This document shows positions 16,844-24,177 of a stretch of 44,584 nucleotides of DNA, in pieces. The stretch comes from Clostridiales bacterium (lineage in GTDB: Bacteria > Bacillota > Clostridia > Oscillospirales > Ruminococcaceae). The position numbers and the translations under genes were made by a program. The stretch is taken from contig JAAYSD010000089.1 in assembly GCA_012518465.1 (NCBI GenBank), positions 1 through 44,584 of the forward strand. The letters are read 5' to 3'. Every line of letters begins with the position of its first letter. Position 1 is the stretch's first letter. Below the pieces are notes generated by a model. The model was not told the DNA's origin, ran no database searches, and saw nothing but the letters and a program-made list of their open reading frames with translations.

Positions 16844-17894
16844 AAAAGATAGCTTGGTCTTTAAATAAATTATTCTCAACCTTTAAAACGTTATTATCAC
16901 CTAGTAAAAATAATCTTTTAATCAGCACGCTTACCTCATCGCCTTTATTTATAGCCTTATTATCAAGAGGATACCGTGAAGCCAGCCTTGTACCATTAAT
17001 ATTTATTAATAATTCAAATGCATTCCCTCTGAATGAAACCTCCTCCACCACTCCACGTTGTGAGGCATGAGGATATACCTCCTGCTCTGGCAAAGAAACG
17101 TGAACAAATTCTGGTCTTAATACTGCACTTTTAAATCCTTCCGCCTTATCAAAGCCATTAATTTTCCAGTAATCGTCAATAGTAAAGGATTCTCCTATAA
17201 ATTCAGCAGCAAAAGGTGTTAAGGGATTTTTATATATTTCACTTGGTGTTCCGACTTGCTCAATTCTTCCTTTATTAGTAATAATAATTTCATCAGCTAC
17301 CTCAACAGCCTCATCTTGGTCATGAGTTACAAAGATGCTTGTTATACCTACCTTGCTAATAGTTTCCTTTAACCATGAGCGAAGCTCTTTTCTCACCTTT
17401 GCGTCGATTGCAGCAAAAGGTTCATCTAATAAAAGCAAATGAGGACTAGGTGCTAATGCACGAGCAAAAGCGACACGCTGCTTTTGTCCTCCGGATAGCT
17501 GATGAGGGCGACGCTTTTCAAGACCTGAAAGTCCGGTTAATTTAATCAGCTCATTAACTCTGTCTTTTATGTACAAGCTATCCTTTTTCTGCACCTTAAG
17601 CCCAAAAGCTATATTGTCAAAAACACTCATGTATCTAAAAAGAGCATAGCTTTGAAATACAAAACCTATCCCCCTTTTAGAGGCAGGTATATTATTGACA
17701 AGCTTGCCATTAATATAAATATCACCACTATCAGGAACCTCCAAGCCTGCTATCATTCTTAAAATAGTGGTTTTGCCGCTTCCTGATGGCCCAAGTAAGC
17801 CTATGAGCTGCCCCTTTTTAATACTAAAGCTAACATTATCTGATGCCTTAAAATTACTAAAATTCTTATTTATACTTTTCAGCTCAACATACAT
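16836..17894 (-). CDS. cysA: Sulfate ABC transporter ATPase
   Basis: ATPase of the sulfate/thiosulfate importer. Walker A GPSGSGKTT, signature LSGGQKQR, Walker B LLLLDEPFAAID, and an H-loop in VTHDQDEA. The C-terminal third (RPEFVHVSLPEQ onwards) is the TOBE-like regulatory domain of CysA. The ATG at 17894 starts one base after the cysW stop; a GTG start six codons upstream is possible. Together with the sulfate-specific binding protein it forms a CysTWA complex in the cell membrane. It converges with the iron/tetrapyrrole importer and overlaps its last gene. Confidence 0.92.
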   Translation of the reverse strand: MYVELKSINKNFSNFKASDNVSFSIKKGQLIGLLGPSGSGKTTILRMIAGLEVPDSGDIYINGKLVNNIPASKRGIGFVFQSYALFRYMSVFDNIAFGLKVQKKDSLYIKDRVNELIKLTGLSGLEKRRPHQLSGGQKQRVAFARALAPSPHLLLLDEPFAAIDAKVRKELRSWLKETISKVGITSIFVTHDQDEAVEVADEIIITNKGRIEQVGTPSEIYKNPLTPFAAEFIGESFTIDDYWKINGFDKAEGFKSAVLRPEFVHVSLPEQEVYPHASQRGVVEEVSFRGNAFELLININGTRLASRYPLDNKAINKGDEVSVLIKRLFLLGDNNVLKVENNLFKDQAIFFI

Positions 17895-17895
17895 T

Positions 17896-18708
17896 TCAAT
17901 CGTTCTCCCCACGTTTCAGCCTATATTCAATTAAATTACGCAATATCAGAATAATCACTGCAATAATAACTAATAATGACGCTACTGAAAATGCCGCAGT
18001 CAAATTAAACTCACTATAAAGTATCTCAACATGAAGGGGAAGAGTATTTGTCTTTCCACGCAAATGTCCTGATACAACCGATACTGCTCCAAATTCTCCT
18101 AAAGCTCTAGCTGTACATAAAATCATGCCATATAAAAGACTCCATTTTATATGAGGAAGGGTTATTTTTCTAAAAATATAAAAGCCCTTTGCCCCCATTA
18201 GTGCAGCTGCCTCTTCCTCATCACTTCCACTTGAATTCATGAGTGGAATAAGCTCTCTTGATACAAATGGAAAGGTCACAAATATAGTTGCTAAAACTAT
18301 TCCTGGTACAGCAAAAACAACCTTTATATTAAGTGCTTCTAGCAAAGGATATGCCCAACCAATTCTCCCAAAAACAACGATAAAAATAAGTCCTGCAATA
18401 ATAGGAGAAATGGAAAAAGGTATATCTATAAGCGTAATGAGTATCTGCTTTGCACGAAAATTAAACTTTGTGATTGCCCATGCCGCAAAAATTCCGAAGA
18501 CCGTATTCACAACCAAAGAAATAATCGTAGTAAACAGCGTTAGCTTTAATGCCTTTATAGCATATGGATCACTAATTGCATTAAAAAAGGTATTCCAGCC
18601 CTGCCTTAAAGCGTAGGCTATAACAGTAAGCAAAGGCATTATAAGCATTATTACTATAAAAGCTGCTCCAATAAATATTAAAATAATTTTTAGTGCTTTT
18701 TCTCTCAT
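17896..18708 (-). CDS. cysW: Sulfate ABC transporter permease subunit
   Basis: One of the two membrane subunits of the sulfate importer. About six hydrophobic helices surround the ABC-coupling segment around RELIPLMNSSGSDEEEAAALMGAKG with the EAA motif, followed by ALGEFGAVSVVSG, which is typical of CysW. The preferred start is ATG at 18708, one base after the cysT stop, with the protein beginning MREKALKI; a GTG four codons earlier is also open. Normal length (270 aa). Confidence 0.92.
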   Translation of the reverse strand: MREKALKIILIFIGAAFIVIMLIMPLLTVIAYALRQGWNTFFNAISDPYAIKALKLTLFTTIISLVVNTVFGIFAAWAITKFNFRAKQILITLIDIPFSISPIIAGLIFIVVFGRIGWAYPLLEALNIKVVFAVPGIVLATIFVTFPFVSRELIPLMNSSGSDEEEAAALMGAKGFYIFRKITLPHIKWSLLYGMILCTARALGEFGAVSVVSGHLRGKTNTLPLHVEILYSEFNLTAAFSVASLLVIIAVIILILRNLIEYRLKRGEND

Positions 18709-18709
18709 G

Positions 18710-19567
18710 TTAATCACCACTCGCTATTTTATTTACTCTAGAGCTTAAAACATTTATTCCAAATAATATAATAAAAGAGAATATTATCATTATTAAAGCT
18801 ATGCTAGTTGCAGCAGGATAATTAAATTGTTCTAGCTTGCTCATTATAATTAGAGGTGTTATTTGTGTTTTATAAGGTATATTTCCAGCTATAAAGACAA
18901 CGCTGCCATATTCTCCTATACTCCTTGCAAATGCTAAAGCAAAGCCTGTAAGCATAGCAGGAAGTATTTCCGGAAATATCACCTTTAAAAAAATAATGTG
19001 CTTATCAGCACCTAAAATAGCAGCAGCCTCCTCATACTGAGAATCGAGCTTTTCCAAAATTGGCTGAATAGAACGCACAACAAACGGTATGCCTATAAAA
19101 ATCATCGCAATAGTTATACCAACTTTTGTGTAGGATATTTTTACACCAATTTTATTAAATAAAGCACCAATCCACCCTTTATCAGAATAAAGTGTTGTCA
19201 GTGATATTCCTGCTACTGCTGTCGGTAAAGCAAAGGGCAGCTCAATTAGTCCATCAAATATTCTTTTACACGGAAATTTATATCTAGTTAAAATCCATGC
19301 CAGTAAAACTCCGAAAACAACATTGATACTAGATGCAATAAAAGCACATGAAATACTAACCTTATACGCTGAAACAGTCTGTCTATCAACAATCACCTCA
19401 ATAAACTCGCTAAAGGATATATCCTTTAGCGACAATAAAACTGAGGCTAAGGGGATTAACACTATAAAGCTCAGCATAGACAAAGTTATCCCCATGGAAA
19501 GACCAAAGCCCGGTATTATACTTTTATTTGCTTTATTTTTGCCTTTAAACTTTTGTAAAGCCTGCAT
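18710..19567 (-). CDS. cysT: Sulfate ABC transporter permease subunit
   Basis: Partner of CysW in the membrane channel. It contains six predicted helices, the segment PILEKLDSQYEEAAAILGA (EAA loop) and ARSIGEYGSVVFIAGNIPYKTQI, characteristic of CysT/CysU. The N-terminus has a short basic region (MQALQKFKGKNKANKS) before the first helix. A GGGGG ribosome site precedes the ATG, 21 bp after the binding-protein gene. Confidence 0.92.
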   Translation of the reverse strand: MQALQKFKGKNKANKSIIPGFGLSMGITLSMLSFIVLIPLASVLLSLKDISFSEFIEVIVDRQTVSAYKVSISCAFIASSINVVFGVLLAWILTRYKFPCKRIFDGLIELPFALPTAVAGISLTTLYSDKGWIGALFNKIGVKISYTKVGITIAMIFIGIPFVVRSIQPILEKLDSQYEEAAAILGADKHIIFLKVIFPEILPAMLTGFALAFARSIGEYGSVVFIAGNIPYKTQITPLIIMSKLEQFNYPAATSIALIMIIFSFIILFGINVLSSRVNKIASGD

Positions 19568-19588
19568 ATGTAACCCCCAAAATTAATA

Positions 19589-20641
19589 TCAATTTTTATA
19601 TATTTCATCAAAAATCGCTCCGTCAACAAAAAACTTTTCCGTTGCCGCCTCCCAGCCACCAAAATAATCATCGATATTAACAAGCTTAACATCAAGATTA
19701 AACACATTTGAAAATTCATTCAGTATTTCGCTGTTTGAGGGGCGATAATAATTTTCACCTGCCAGTCGCTGTGCCTCATCAGAATATAAGTATTCTAAAT
19801 ACGCTTTTGAAACTTCCTGCGTACCATGCTTTTTAACGTTCTCATCAACAATGGCAACAGATGGCTGAGCAAGTATACTTAATGATGGTGTGATAATCTC
19901 AAATTCTTCTGGATTTTGTTTTATAGAAAGGAATGCTTCATTCTCCCATGCTAAAAGCACATCTCCCTGCCCATTTTCCACAAAAGTAGTAGTAGCACCA
20001 CGTGCACCTGAGTCAAGTACACTAACATTTGAATAAAGCTTTTTTATCTGCTGCTTTTGATATTCCTCAGTAGCACCATCCTGTTCACCGAAAAAAGCCC
20101 AAGCCGCTAAAAAGTTCCACCTTGCTCCTCCTGAGCTTTTAGGGTCGGGTGTGATTATTTCAACTCCATCATTTATAAGGTCATCCCAATCTTTTATATT
20201 TTTAGGATTCCCTTTTCTCACAAGAAAGACTATCGTAGAGGTATATGGTGAGCTATTCTTATCAAATTCATTAACCCAACCTTCATCAATCAAGCCCGCC
20301 TTTCTAATCTCATCAACATCACCCTCTAATGCAAGAGTAACGATATCTGCTTCATTCCCCTCTATTACACTTCTTGCCTGTTTTCCACTGCCACCATGTG
20401 ACTGGATTATTTCAACAAGCTGATTTTTCTCTTTTTTCCAATAATCAGTAAATATTTTGTTATACTGCTCATAAAATTCTCTAGTAGGGTCATAAGAAAC
20501 ATTTGTAATAGTAATAGCATCAGCTTGTGAATAAGCTTGCGATATATTTTTCTCACTGCATCCCACTAAAGAACCTGAAATAGTTGTAAATATTGCTAAA
20601 GCTGCAATTGCTTTTTTATATTTAAATTGCTTATTGTTCAT
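19589..20641 (-). CDS. Sulfate ABC transporter substrate-binding lipoprotein (350 aa)
   Basis: Captures sulfate (or thiosulfate) outside the cell. The signal peptide ends in a lipobox at LVGC (Cys28). The mature part contains the Sbp/CysP signatures SHGGSGKQARSVIEGNEADIV, the TLALEGDVDEI segment, and ITPDPKSSGGARWNFLAAWAF, where the sulfate-coordinating Ser/Gly residues lie. The ATG at 20641 follows GAGGAG by seven bases; longer frames lack a site. It heads the transport operon and is preceded by a roughly 230-nt leader with a cysteine-ended peptide and a LacI-type operator upstream of the promoter. Confidence 0.93.
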   Translation of the reverse strand: MNNKQFKYKKAIAALAIFTTISGSLVGCSEKNISQAYSQADAITITNVSYDPTREFYEQYNKIFTDYWKKEKNQLVEIIQSHGGSGKQARSVIEGNEADIVTLALEGDVDEIRKAGLIDEGWVNEFDKNSSPYTSTIVFLVRKGNPKNIKDWDDLINDGVEIITPDPKSSGGARWNFLAAWAFFGEQDGATEEYQKQQIKKLYSNVSVLDSGARGATTTFVENGQGDVLLAWENEAFLSIKQNPEEFEIITPSLSILAQPSVAIVDENVKKHGTQEVSKAYLEYLYSDEAQRLAGENYYRPSNSEILNEFSNVFNLDVKLVNIDDYFGGWEAATEKFFVDGAIFDEIYKN

Positions 20642-20677
20642 AATAATTCTCCTCATACTAATTTCATTAGATGATAA

Positions 20678-20724
20678 TAAGCTTTTATAAATTAAACCTC
20701 TTTTAAAAGTCAATCAAAAGCTTA
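20678..20724 (-). promoter_or_regulatory. Possible attenuation hairpin in the sulfate importer leader
   Basis: TAAGCTTTT and AAAAGCTTA (20678-20686 and 20716-20724) are exact inverse complements, 29 bases apart, in the untranslated stretch between the leader peptide and the binding-protein gene. A second small hairpin (CTAAT-gaa-ATTAG) lies immediately upstream of the gene's ribosome site. No T-run follows, so translational rather than transcriptional control would be expected if these matter. Confidence 0.35.
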
Positions 20725-20762
20725 AGCTAGTCAAACTTTAGTGATTCAATCATCAATCTGCA

Positions 20763-20828
20763 TTAACATCGCTCTAAACACCTAACAGCAGCAAGAAAAT
20801 TTATACTTATTATTAAAAATTCAATCAT
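20763..20828 (-). CDS. 21-aa leader peptide ending in Arg-Cys-Leu-Glu-Arg-Cys
   Basis: A 21-codon frame starts with ATG six bases after a strong site (GGAGAGG) and ends with RCLERC before a TAA, about 45 nt into the predicted transcript of the sulfate importer. The first half is hydrophobic (IEFLIISINFLAAV). Two of the last five codons are Cys, in the arrangement expected for a leader that stalls ribosomes when Cys-tRNA is scarce. Such cysteine-containing leaders are known upstream of sulfur genes in actinobacteria; this clostridial-looking peptide was not recognised as a named family. The reading frame, ribosome site and position are seen directly; the regulatory role is inference. Confidence 0.6.
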   Translation of the reverse strand: MIEFLIISINFLAAVRCLERC

Positions 20829-20880
20829 TATGTACCTCTCCACCCCAACCCACATTAAACCTATATGTTTGATATAAATT

Positions 20881-20909
20881 ATTATAAGTAATAATTTAGA
20901 TAAATGCAA
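20881..20909 (-). promoter_or_regulatory. Promoter of the sulfate importer operon
   Basis: On the minus strand, TTGCAT (20904-20909), a 17-bp spacer and TATAAT (20881-20886). The predicted start, about 20874, leaves a leader of about 230 nt. Confidence 0.7.
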
Positions 20910-20918
20910 CCATGATTT

Positions 20919-20934
20919 ACGCAAACGTTATCAG
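20919..20934. promoter_or_regulatory. PurR/LacI-type operator upstream of the sulfate importer
   Basis: ACGCAAACGTTATCAG has the same AACGTT core and ACGC edge as the site at 12724-12739. Nine bases separate it from the -35 and the -10 is at the same distance as in the aprA promoter. It is separated by 8.2 kb from its partner and by 7 kb from the LacI gene. Confidence 0.65.
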
Positions 20935-21018
20935 AAAACAATCTATTCTTTTTTGTATATTTATATAATGTTTGCTGTTAAAATTATAAAATTAACTAGA
21001 TTTTTATCATAAAACATA

Positions 21019-21096
21019 TTGCAGGTATGCTTAATTTATGCTATACTAATTTGTATGACTGAATGATTATGCGGATTTATTTTATCTGCATGATTT
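21019..21096 (+). promoter_or_regulatory. Promoter and leader hairpin of the DUF6106-like gene
   Basis: TTGCAG (21019-21024), 17 bases, TATACT (21042-21047). The predicted transcript then contains an 11-bp stem (ATTATGCGGAT with ATCTGCATGAT, two G-U pairs) followed by five T residues before the ribosome site. The hairpin looks like a weak leader terminator. Confidence 0.45.
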
Positions 21097-21130
21097 TTAT
21101 TATATGATATTTAAACTAAGGAGGAAGTAC

Positions 21131-21646
21131 ATGGATATTTTCATGGAACAACTGGTAGAAAAGAAAAGTAGTGGTATGGATTATTTTAAAAAAGGTGTTT
21201 TTATAGTGGCAGGACTAGCACTAGCAATAGCATTGATGACATTTGCTTTTGTGACTAGGCTGTATTTATTTCTAATAATATCACTTGGCGTTCTTTATGC
21301 CATAGTGGTAAATCTAAAAAACTTTGATATAGAATATGAGTATATTGTCACTAATCGTGAGCTGGATATAGATAAAATTAGAGGTAAGAAAACCAGAAAA
21401 CGTCTTATAACTATCAGCCTAGAAAATACAGAATTCTTCGGAGTTTATAACGAAAAAAATATAGGAAGCGTGAATGCAACTGTAATGGCTACTGATGGAA
21501 CAGATTTCAATCAATATCTTTTGATTACAACCCACAAAAAAATGGGGAAAATTGCAATTGTTTTTTCGCCAAATCCTGAGTTTTTAGAAGCTGTTAAAAA
21601 AGGAATGCCTATAAATATAGTCAGAGGAATGAGGAACATTGATTAA
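21131..21646 (+). CDS. DUF6106-like two-helix membrane protein, 171 aa
   Basis: The protein has a soluble start (MDIFMEQLVEKKSSGMDYFKKG), two hydrophobic helices (about residues 25-65) and a cytosolic domain beginning with FDIEYEYIVTNRELDIDKIRGKKTRKRL. That sequence is the part that recalls the DUF6106 family of Clostridia, with PH-like character. Function unknown. The ATG follows AAGGAGG. Its last eight bases overlap the next gene, which is AcpS-like, so the two are coupled. An in-frame ATG at 21104 lacks a ribosome site and was not used. Confidence 0.65.
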   Translation: MDIFMEQLVEKKSSGMDYFKKGVFIVAGLALAIALMTFAFVTRLYLFLIISLGVLYAIVVNLKNFDIEYEYIVTNRELDIDKIRGKKTRKRLITISLENTEFFGVYNEKNIGSVNATVMATDGTDFNQYLLITTHKKMGKIAIVFSPNPEFLEAVKKGMPINIVRGMRNID

Positions 21647-22007
21647 ACTCGGCACAGATATTTCGCCTATCTCAAAAATTGAAAAGCTGTCAAAAAATCC
21701 TAAATTTATATCCAGATTTTTTACAGCCGATGAAATGAGATTATTTATTTCAAAAAGATTTTCACCTATCATCATAGCAGGCAACTTTTCAGTAAAGCGT
21801 TCATTTGTCAAGATGACGGGAATGGGGCTAAGAAGCTTTTCTTTAAAAGAAATTTCCGTTTTGCGTGATGGAATGGGTACTCCTTACTTTTCCTTTTCAG
21901 GTAATGCAAAAGCAATTGTAGAAAAAGAAAAGCTGGTTTTTACAATAAGCATAAGCAGGTCTAAGGACAGCATCTTTTCCACAATAGTAGGATATACAAA
22001 AGATTAA
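21639..22007 (+). CDS. AcpS-like phosphopantetheinyl transferase, active-site residues altered (122 aa)
   Basis: The fold signature of holo-ACP synthase is present: IKLGTDISPI with the first metal-binding Asp (Asp7), FISRFFTADE and SISRS near the end. However, the usual K-E-A motif with the second metal ligand reads K-R-S (Arg54 instead of Glu), and the S-I-S-H-S motif reads S-I-S-R-S (Arg107 instead of His). Both positions are normally almost invariant, so this is either a dead or repurposed homologue, or a strongly diverged enzyme. The start is a TTG after GAGGAAC, and the gene overlaps the preceding one by eight bases. Whether another acpS exists in the genome cannot be seen here. Confidence 0.65.
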   Translation: MIKLGTDISPISKIEKLSKNPKFISRFFTADEMRLFISKRFSPIIIAGNFSVKRSFVKMTGMGLRSFSLKEISVLRDGMGTPYFSFSGNAKAIVEKEKLVFTISISRSKDSIFSTIVGYTKD

Positions 22008-22061
22008 GTTTAATAAAAACCGCACATTTGAGTGTAGATAAATATAAAACGGAGGAATGTT

Positions 22062-23447
22062 TTGAGTAAACTATTAGGAATAGTAGAATTAATTAATGGA
22101 GTGTTATGGGATTATATTCTCATATTCGCCTTATGTGGCATTGGAATTTATTTTACAATCAGGCTTAAATTTATTCAAGTAAGAAAATTTAAAGAAAGCT
22201 TTAAATCTACTTTCGGGCAAATATCCCTAAGTGGTAAAAAAGCAGGCGCTCATGGAATGACTTCATTTCAATCATTAGTTACTTCAATAGCTGCACAAAT
22301 TGGAACAGGAAACCTTGCGGGTGTTGCTACTGCAATGGTAGCAGGTGGTGCAGGAGCTGTTTTTTGGATGTGGGTAAGTGCATTTTTAGGAATGGCAATT
22401 ATTTATGTAGAAGCTATTTTAGCACAAAAATTTAAAGTAACTAAAGATGGTGAGGTGCTTGGTGGTCCTGTCTATTATATTATGGCTGCTTTTAAAGGGA
22501 AAATTGGCAAGTTTATCGCTGGTTTTTTCTCAGTTGCTATAATAATAGCTCTCGGTTTAGTAGGAAATATGATACAATCAAACTCCATTGGATTGGCTAT
22601 GGAAAATGCGTTTAATATACCTACATATGTTACAGGAATAGTTTTAGGATTAATAGCACTTTTAGTCTTTGGAGGAGGAGTTACAAGAATTGCAGCTGTT
22701 GCTGAAAAAATAGTACCTATTATGGCAATATTCTTTACCGTATCAGCTTTAATCGTTATAGGCGTTAATTTCAAGCAGATTCCCTCATCATTTGTATCAA
22801 TTTTCGCCGGTGCATTTTCTACAAGGGCAATTGTAGGCGGTGCTATTGGCGTCACTGTCAAACAAGCAATTAGATTTGGAATTTCAAGAGGACTATTCAC
22901 ACATGAAGCAGGTATGGGCTCTACCCCTCATGCTCATGCTGTTGCAAATGTCAAAAACCCTTGTGACCAAGGACTTGTAGCAATGATGGGTGTTTTTATA
23001 GATACATTTGTTTTACTACCTCTTACAGTATTCGCTATATTAACAACCGGTGTTATGGGATTAAACAAGGGTATTCATATTGATGATATAGATAATATTA
23101 CAAACGGAATAGAGCTTACTCAAGCGGCATATGCGAGTGTTTTTGGTGAAACGTGGGGGTATGGTATTATAGCAATATGTGTTCTTTTCTTTGCTTTTGC
23201 CACTATTATAGGCTGGTATTATTTTGGTCTTTCTAATGTAAAATATCTTTTTGGAAAACGATTTGTCCCAATTTACGCTATGGCAGTTGCTGCATTTATA
23301 GGTATGGGCTGCACTCTTAAGGTAGAACTTGTATGGGAATTAGGCGACTTATTTAATGGAATTATGGTTGTACCAAATCTATTAGCTTTAACTGTTTTAA
23401 GCAATCTAGCAATTAAAATGACTAAGGATTATGAGCTTGGAAAATAG
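22062..23447 (+). CDS. AGCS-family sodium:amino-acid (alanine/glycine) symporter
   Basis: A polytopic membrane protein of 461 aa, the usual length of AlsT/AgcS proteins. Family landmarks include the SFQSLVTSIAAQIGTGNLAGVATAMVAGGAGAVFWMWVSAFLGMA stretch (about residues 65-115) with its G-T-G-N sodium-site loop, and GMGSTPHAHAVANVKNPCDQG in the middle. It probably imports alanine or glycine with sodium. The start is TTG, six bases after a good GGAGGAATG site. Two hairpins, the second followed by T residues, terminate the transcript. Confidence 0.92.
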   Translation: MSKLLGIVELINGVLWDYILIFALCGIGIYFTIRLKFIQVRKFKESFKSTFGQISLSGKKAGAHGMTSFQSLVTSIAAQIGTGNLAGVATAMVAGGAGAVFWMWVSAFLGMAIIYVEAILAQKFKVTKDGEVLGGPVYYIMAAFKGKIGKFIAGFFSVAIIIALGLVGNMIQSNSIGLAMENAFNIPTYVTGIVLGLIALLVFGGGVTRIAAVAEKIVPIMAIFFTVSALIVIGVNFKQIPSSFVSIFAGAFSTRAIVGGAIGVTVKQAIRFGISRGLFTHEAGMGSTPHAHAVANVKNPCDQGLVAMMGVFIDTFVLLPLTVFAILTTGVMGLNKGIHIDDIDNITNGIELTQAAYASVFGETWGYGIIAICVLFFAFATIIGWYYFGLSNVKYLFGKRFVPIYAMAVAAFIGMGCTLKVELVWELGDLFNGIMVVPNLLALTVLSNLAIKMTKDYELGK

Positions 23448-23455
23448 AATAAAAG

Positions 23456-23507
23456 AGGGAGCATCGCTCCCCCTATCAAGCTTGCCGTCATGGCAAGCAA
23501 TTTTTTT
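23456..23507 (+). terminator. Tandem terminators after the symporter gene
   Basis: GGGAGC pairs with GCTCCC (23457-23471), and GCTTGCC pairs with GGCAAGC (23480-23498), the latter followed by seven T residues at 23501-23507. Confidence 0.85.
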
Positions 23508-23514
23508 ATATCAC

Positions 23515-23853
23515 TTACATTGCTCTACACTCATCAGCACAGTTCTTGCACACATCGGCACATTTTTGACAATGGTCATCTTTAAATTGCGAACAGCCAT
23601 TGGCACATTCATCACAAATAGTAGCACAAATATCGCAAACTTCCTTAACATGCTTTGCATCCATAATCATAAAGCAAGCCGAAAGCTTGCAAATTGAAGC
23701 ACACTCATGCATCATAGAAATATGCTGTATTCTAGCCTTTACATCAGGCTCATTTAGGCACAGCTTAGCACATTCATGACACGCCTGAAAGCACTTATTA
23801 CATGCATCTATACACTTCTGATACTTGTCCGTACAATTACAAACTATTTCCAC
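23515..23853 (-). CDS. Four-helix-bundle copper-storage-like protein (DUF326), 112 aa
   Basis: Cysteine-rich helical protein. Paired cysteines recur at helix spacing (CIDACNKCFQACHECAKLC, then CDICATICDECANGC and CQKCADVCKNCADEC), and His residues are interspersed. This is the pattern of the Csp/DUF326 family that binds many Cu(I) ions inside a four-helix bundle. No signal peptide is present, so it is probably cytosolic (Csp3-like). The start is GTG at 23853, seven bases after GGAGG; longer readings run into the upstream RNA and lack a site. It may buffer copper in an anaerobe, but metal specificity is inferred from the family. Downstream of the structured RNA terminator. Confidence 0.8.
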   Translation of the reverse strand: MEIVCNCTDKYQKCIDACNKCFQACHECAKLCLNEPDVKARIQHISMMHECASICKLSACFMIMDAKHVKEVCDICATICDECANGCSQFKDDHCQKCADVCKNCADECRAM

Positions 23854-23924
23854 TTTTACACCTCCTTTTTTTATTCTAAAATAGTATTTGAGTAAAAAGC
23901 ATTTATATACAAAGTTTTTTAAGC

Positions 23925-24127
23925 AAAAAAAGATTGAGGAGAAACTCTCCTCAATCATAAACAACGGTGAAGCACCGCAATTTTTATTATTAACCGCCTT
24001 GCCGTGGCACAACTATAAAACCCGCACTAGGCAGGGTGGGTAAAATCGCCTATGGGTTCACGCTCCCTTCGTCCGTAAAACGGGAGGTCTGCAATCCGCC
24101 ATTAGAGTCGAAATCCCTTTTTAAATG
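23925..24127 (-). ncRNA. Structured RNA, about 200 nt, candidate 6S RNA
   Basis: On the minus strand a promoter (TTGTTT, 16 bp, TATAAT at 24134-24139) leads into a GC-rich stretch and ends at a perfect terminator (GATTGAGGAG/CTCCTCAATC at 23932-23956, then seven T residues). Inside are stems CTCCC/GGGAG, AACCC/GGGTT, TAGGC/GCCTA and CGGTG/CACCG. No protein frame fits. Base composition is clearly above the neighbours, as in conserved RNAs. Size, position and the look of the sequence recall clostridial 6S RNA, but the assignment is from memory. On the opposite strand, strings such as GCAATCCGC resemble the Alu part of SRP RNA, but the SRP core motif is missing. Confidence 0.55.
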
Positions 24128-24177
24128 TGTTGGATTATAAAAATTGTGCTTAAACAAACAAGGCAGAAAACTTAAGC

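Noticed and set aside
20641-20880. SAM or T-box riboswitch before the sulfate importer
   Set aside because: No S-box core and no T-box TGG-containing antiterminator bulge were visible. The cysteine-ended leader peptide explains the leader better.
23431-23697. An 88-aa plus-strand frame after the symporter
   Set aside because: It runs through two terminator hairpins and is antisense to the Cys-rich gene, with a repetitive Thr/Ile composition typical of a shadow frame.
24000-24120. Signal recognition particle RNA on the plus strand
   Set aside because: Short strings such as CTTGCCGTG, GCAATCCGC and CGAAATCCC recall the Alu domain of Firmicute SRP RNA. The highly conserved core with GGAAGGAAGCAG is missing, and promoter and terminator are on the minus strand.
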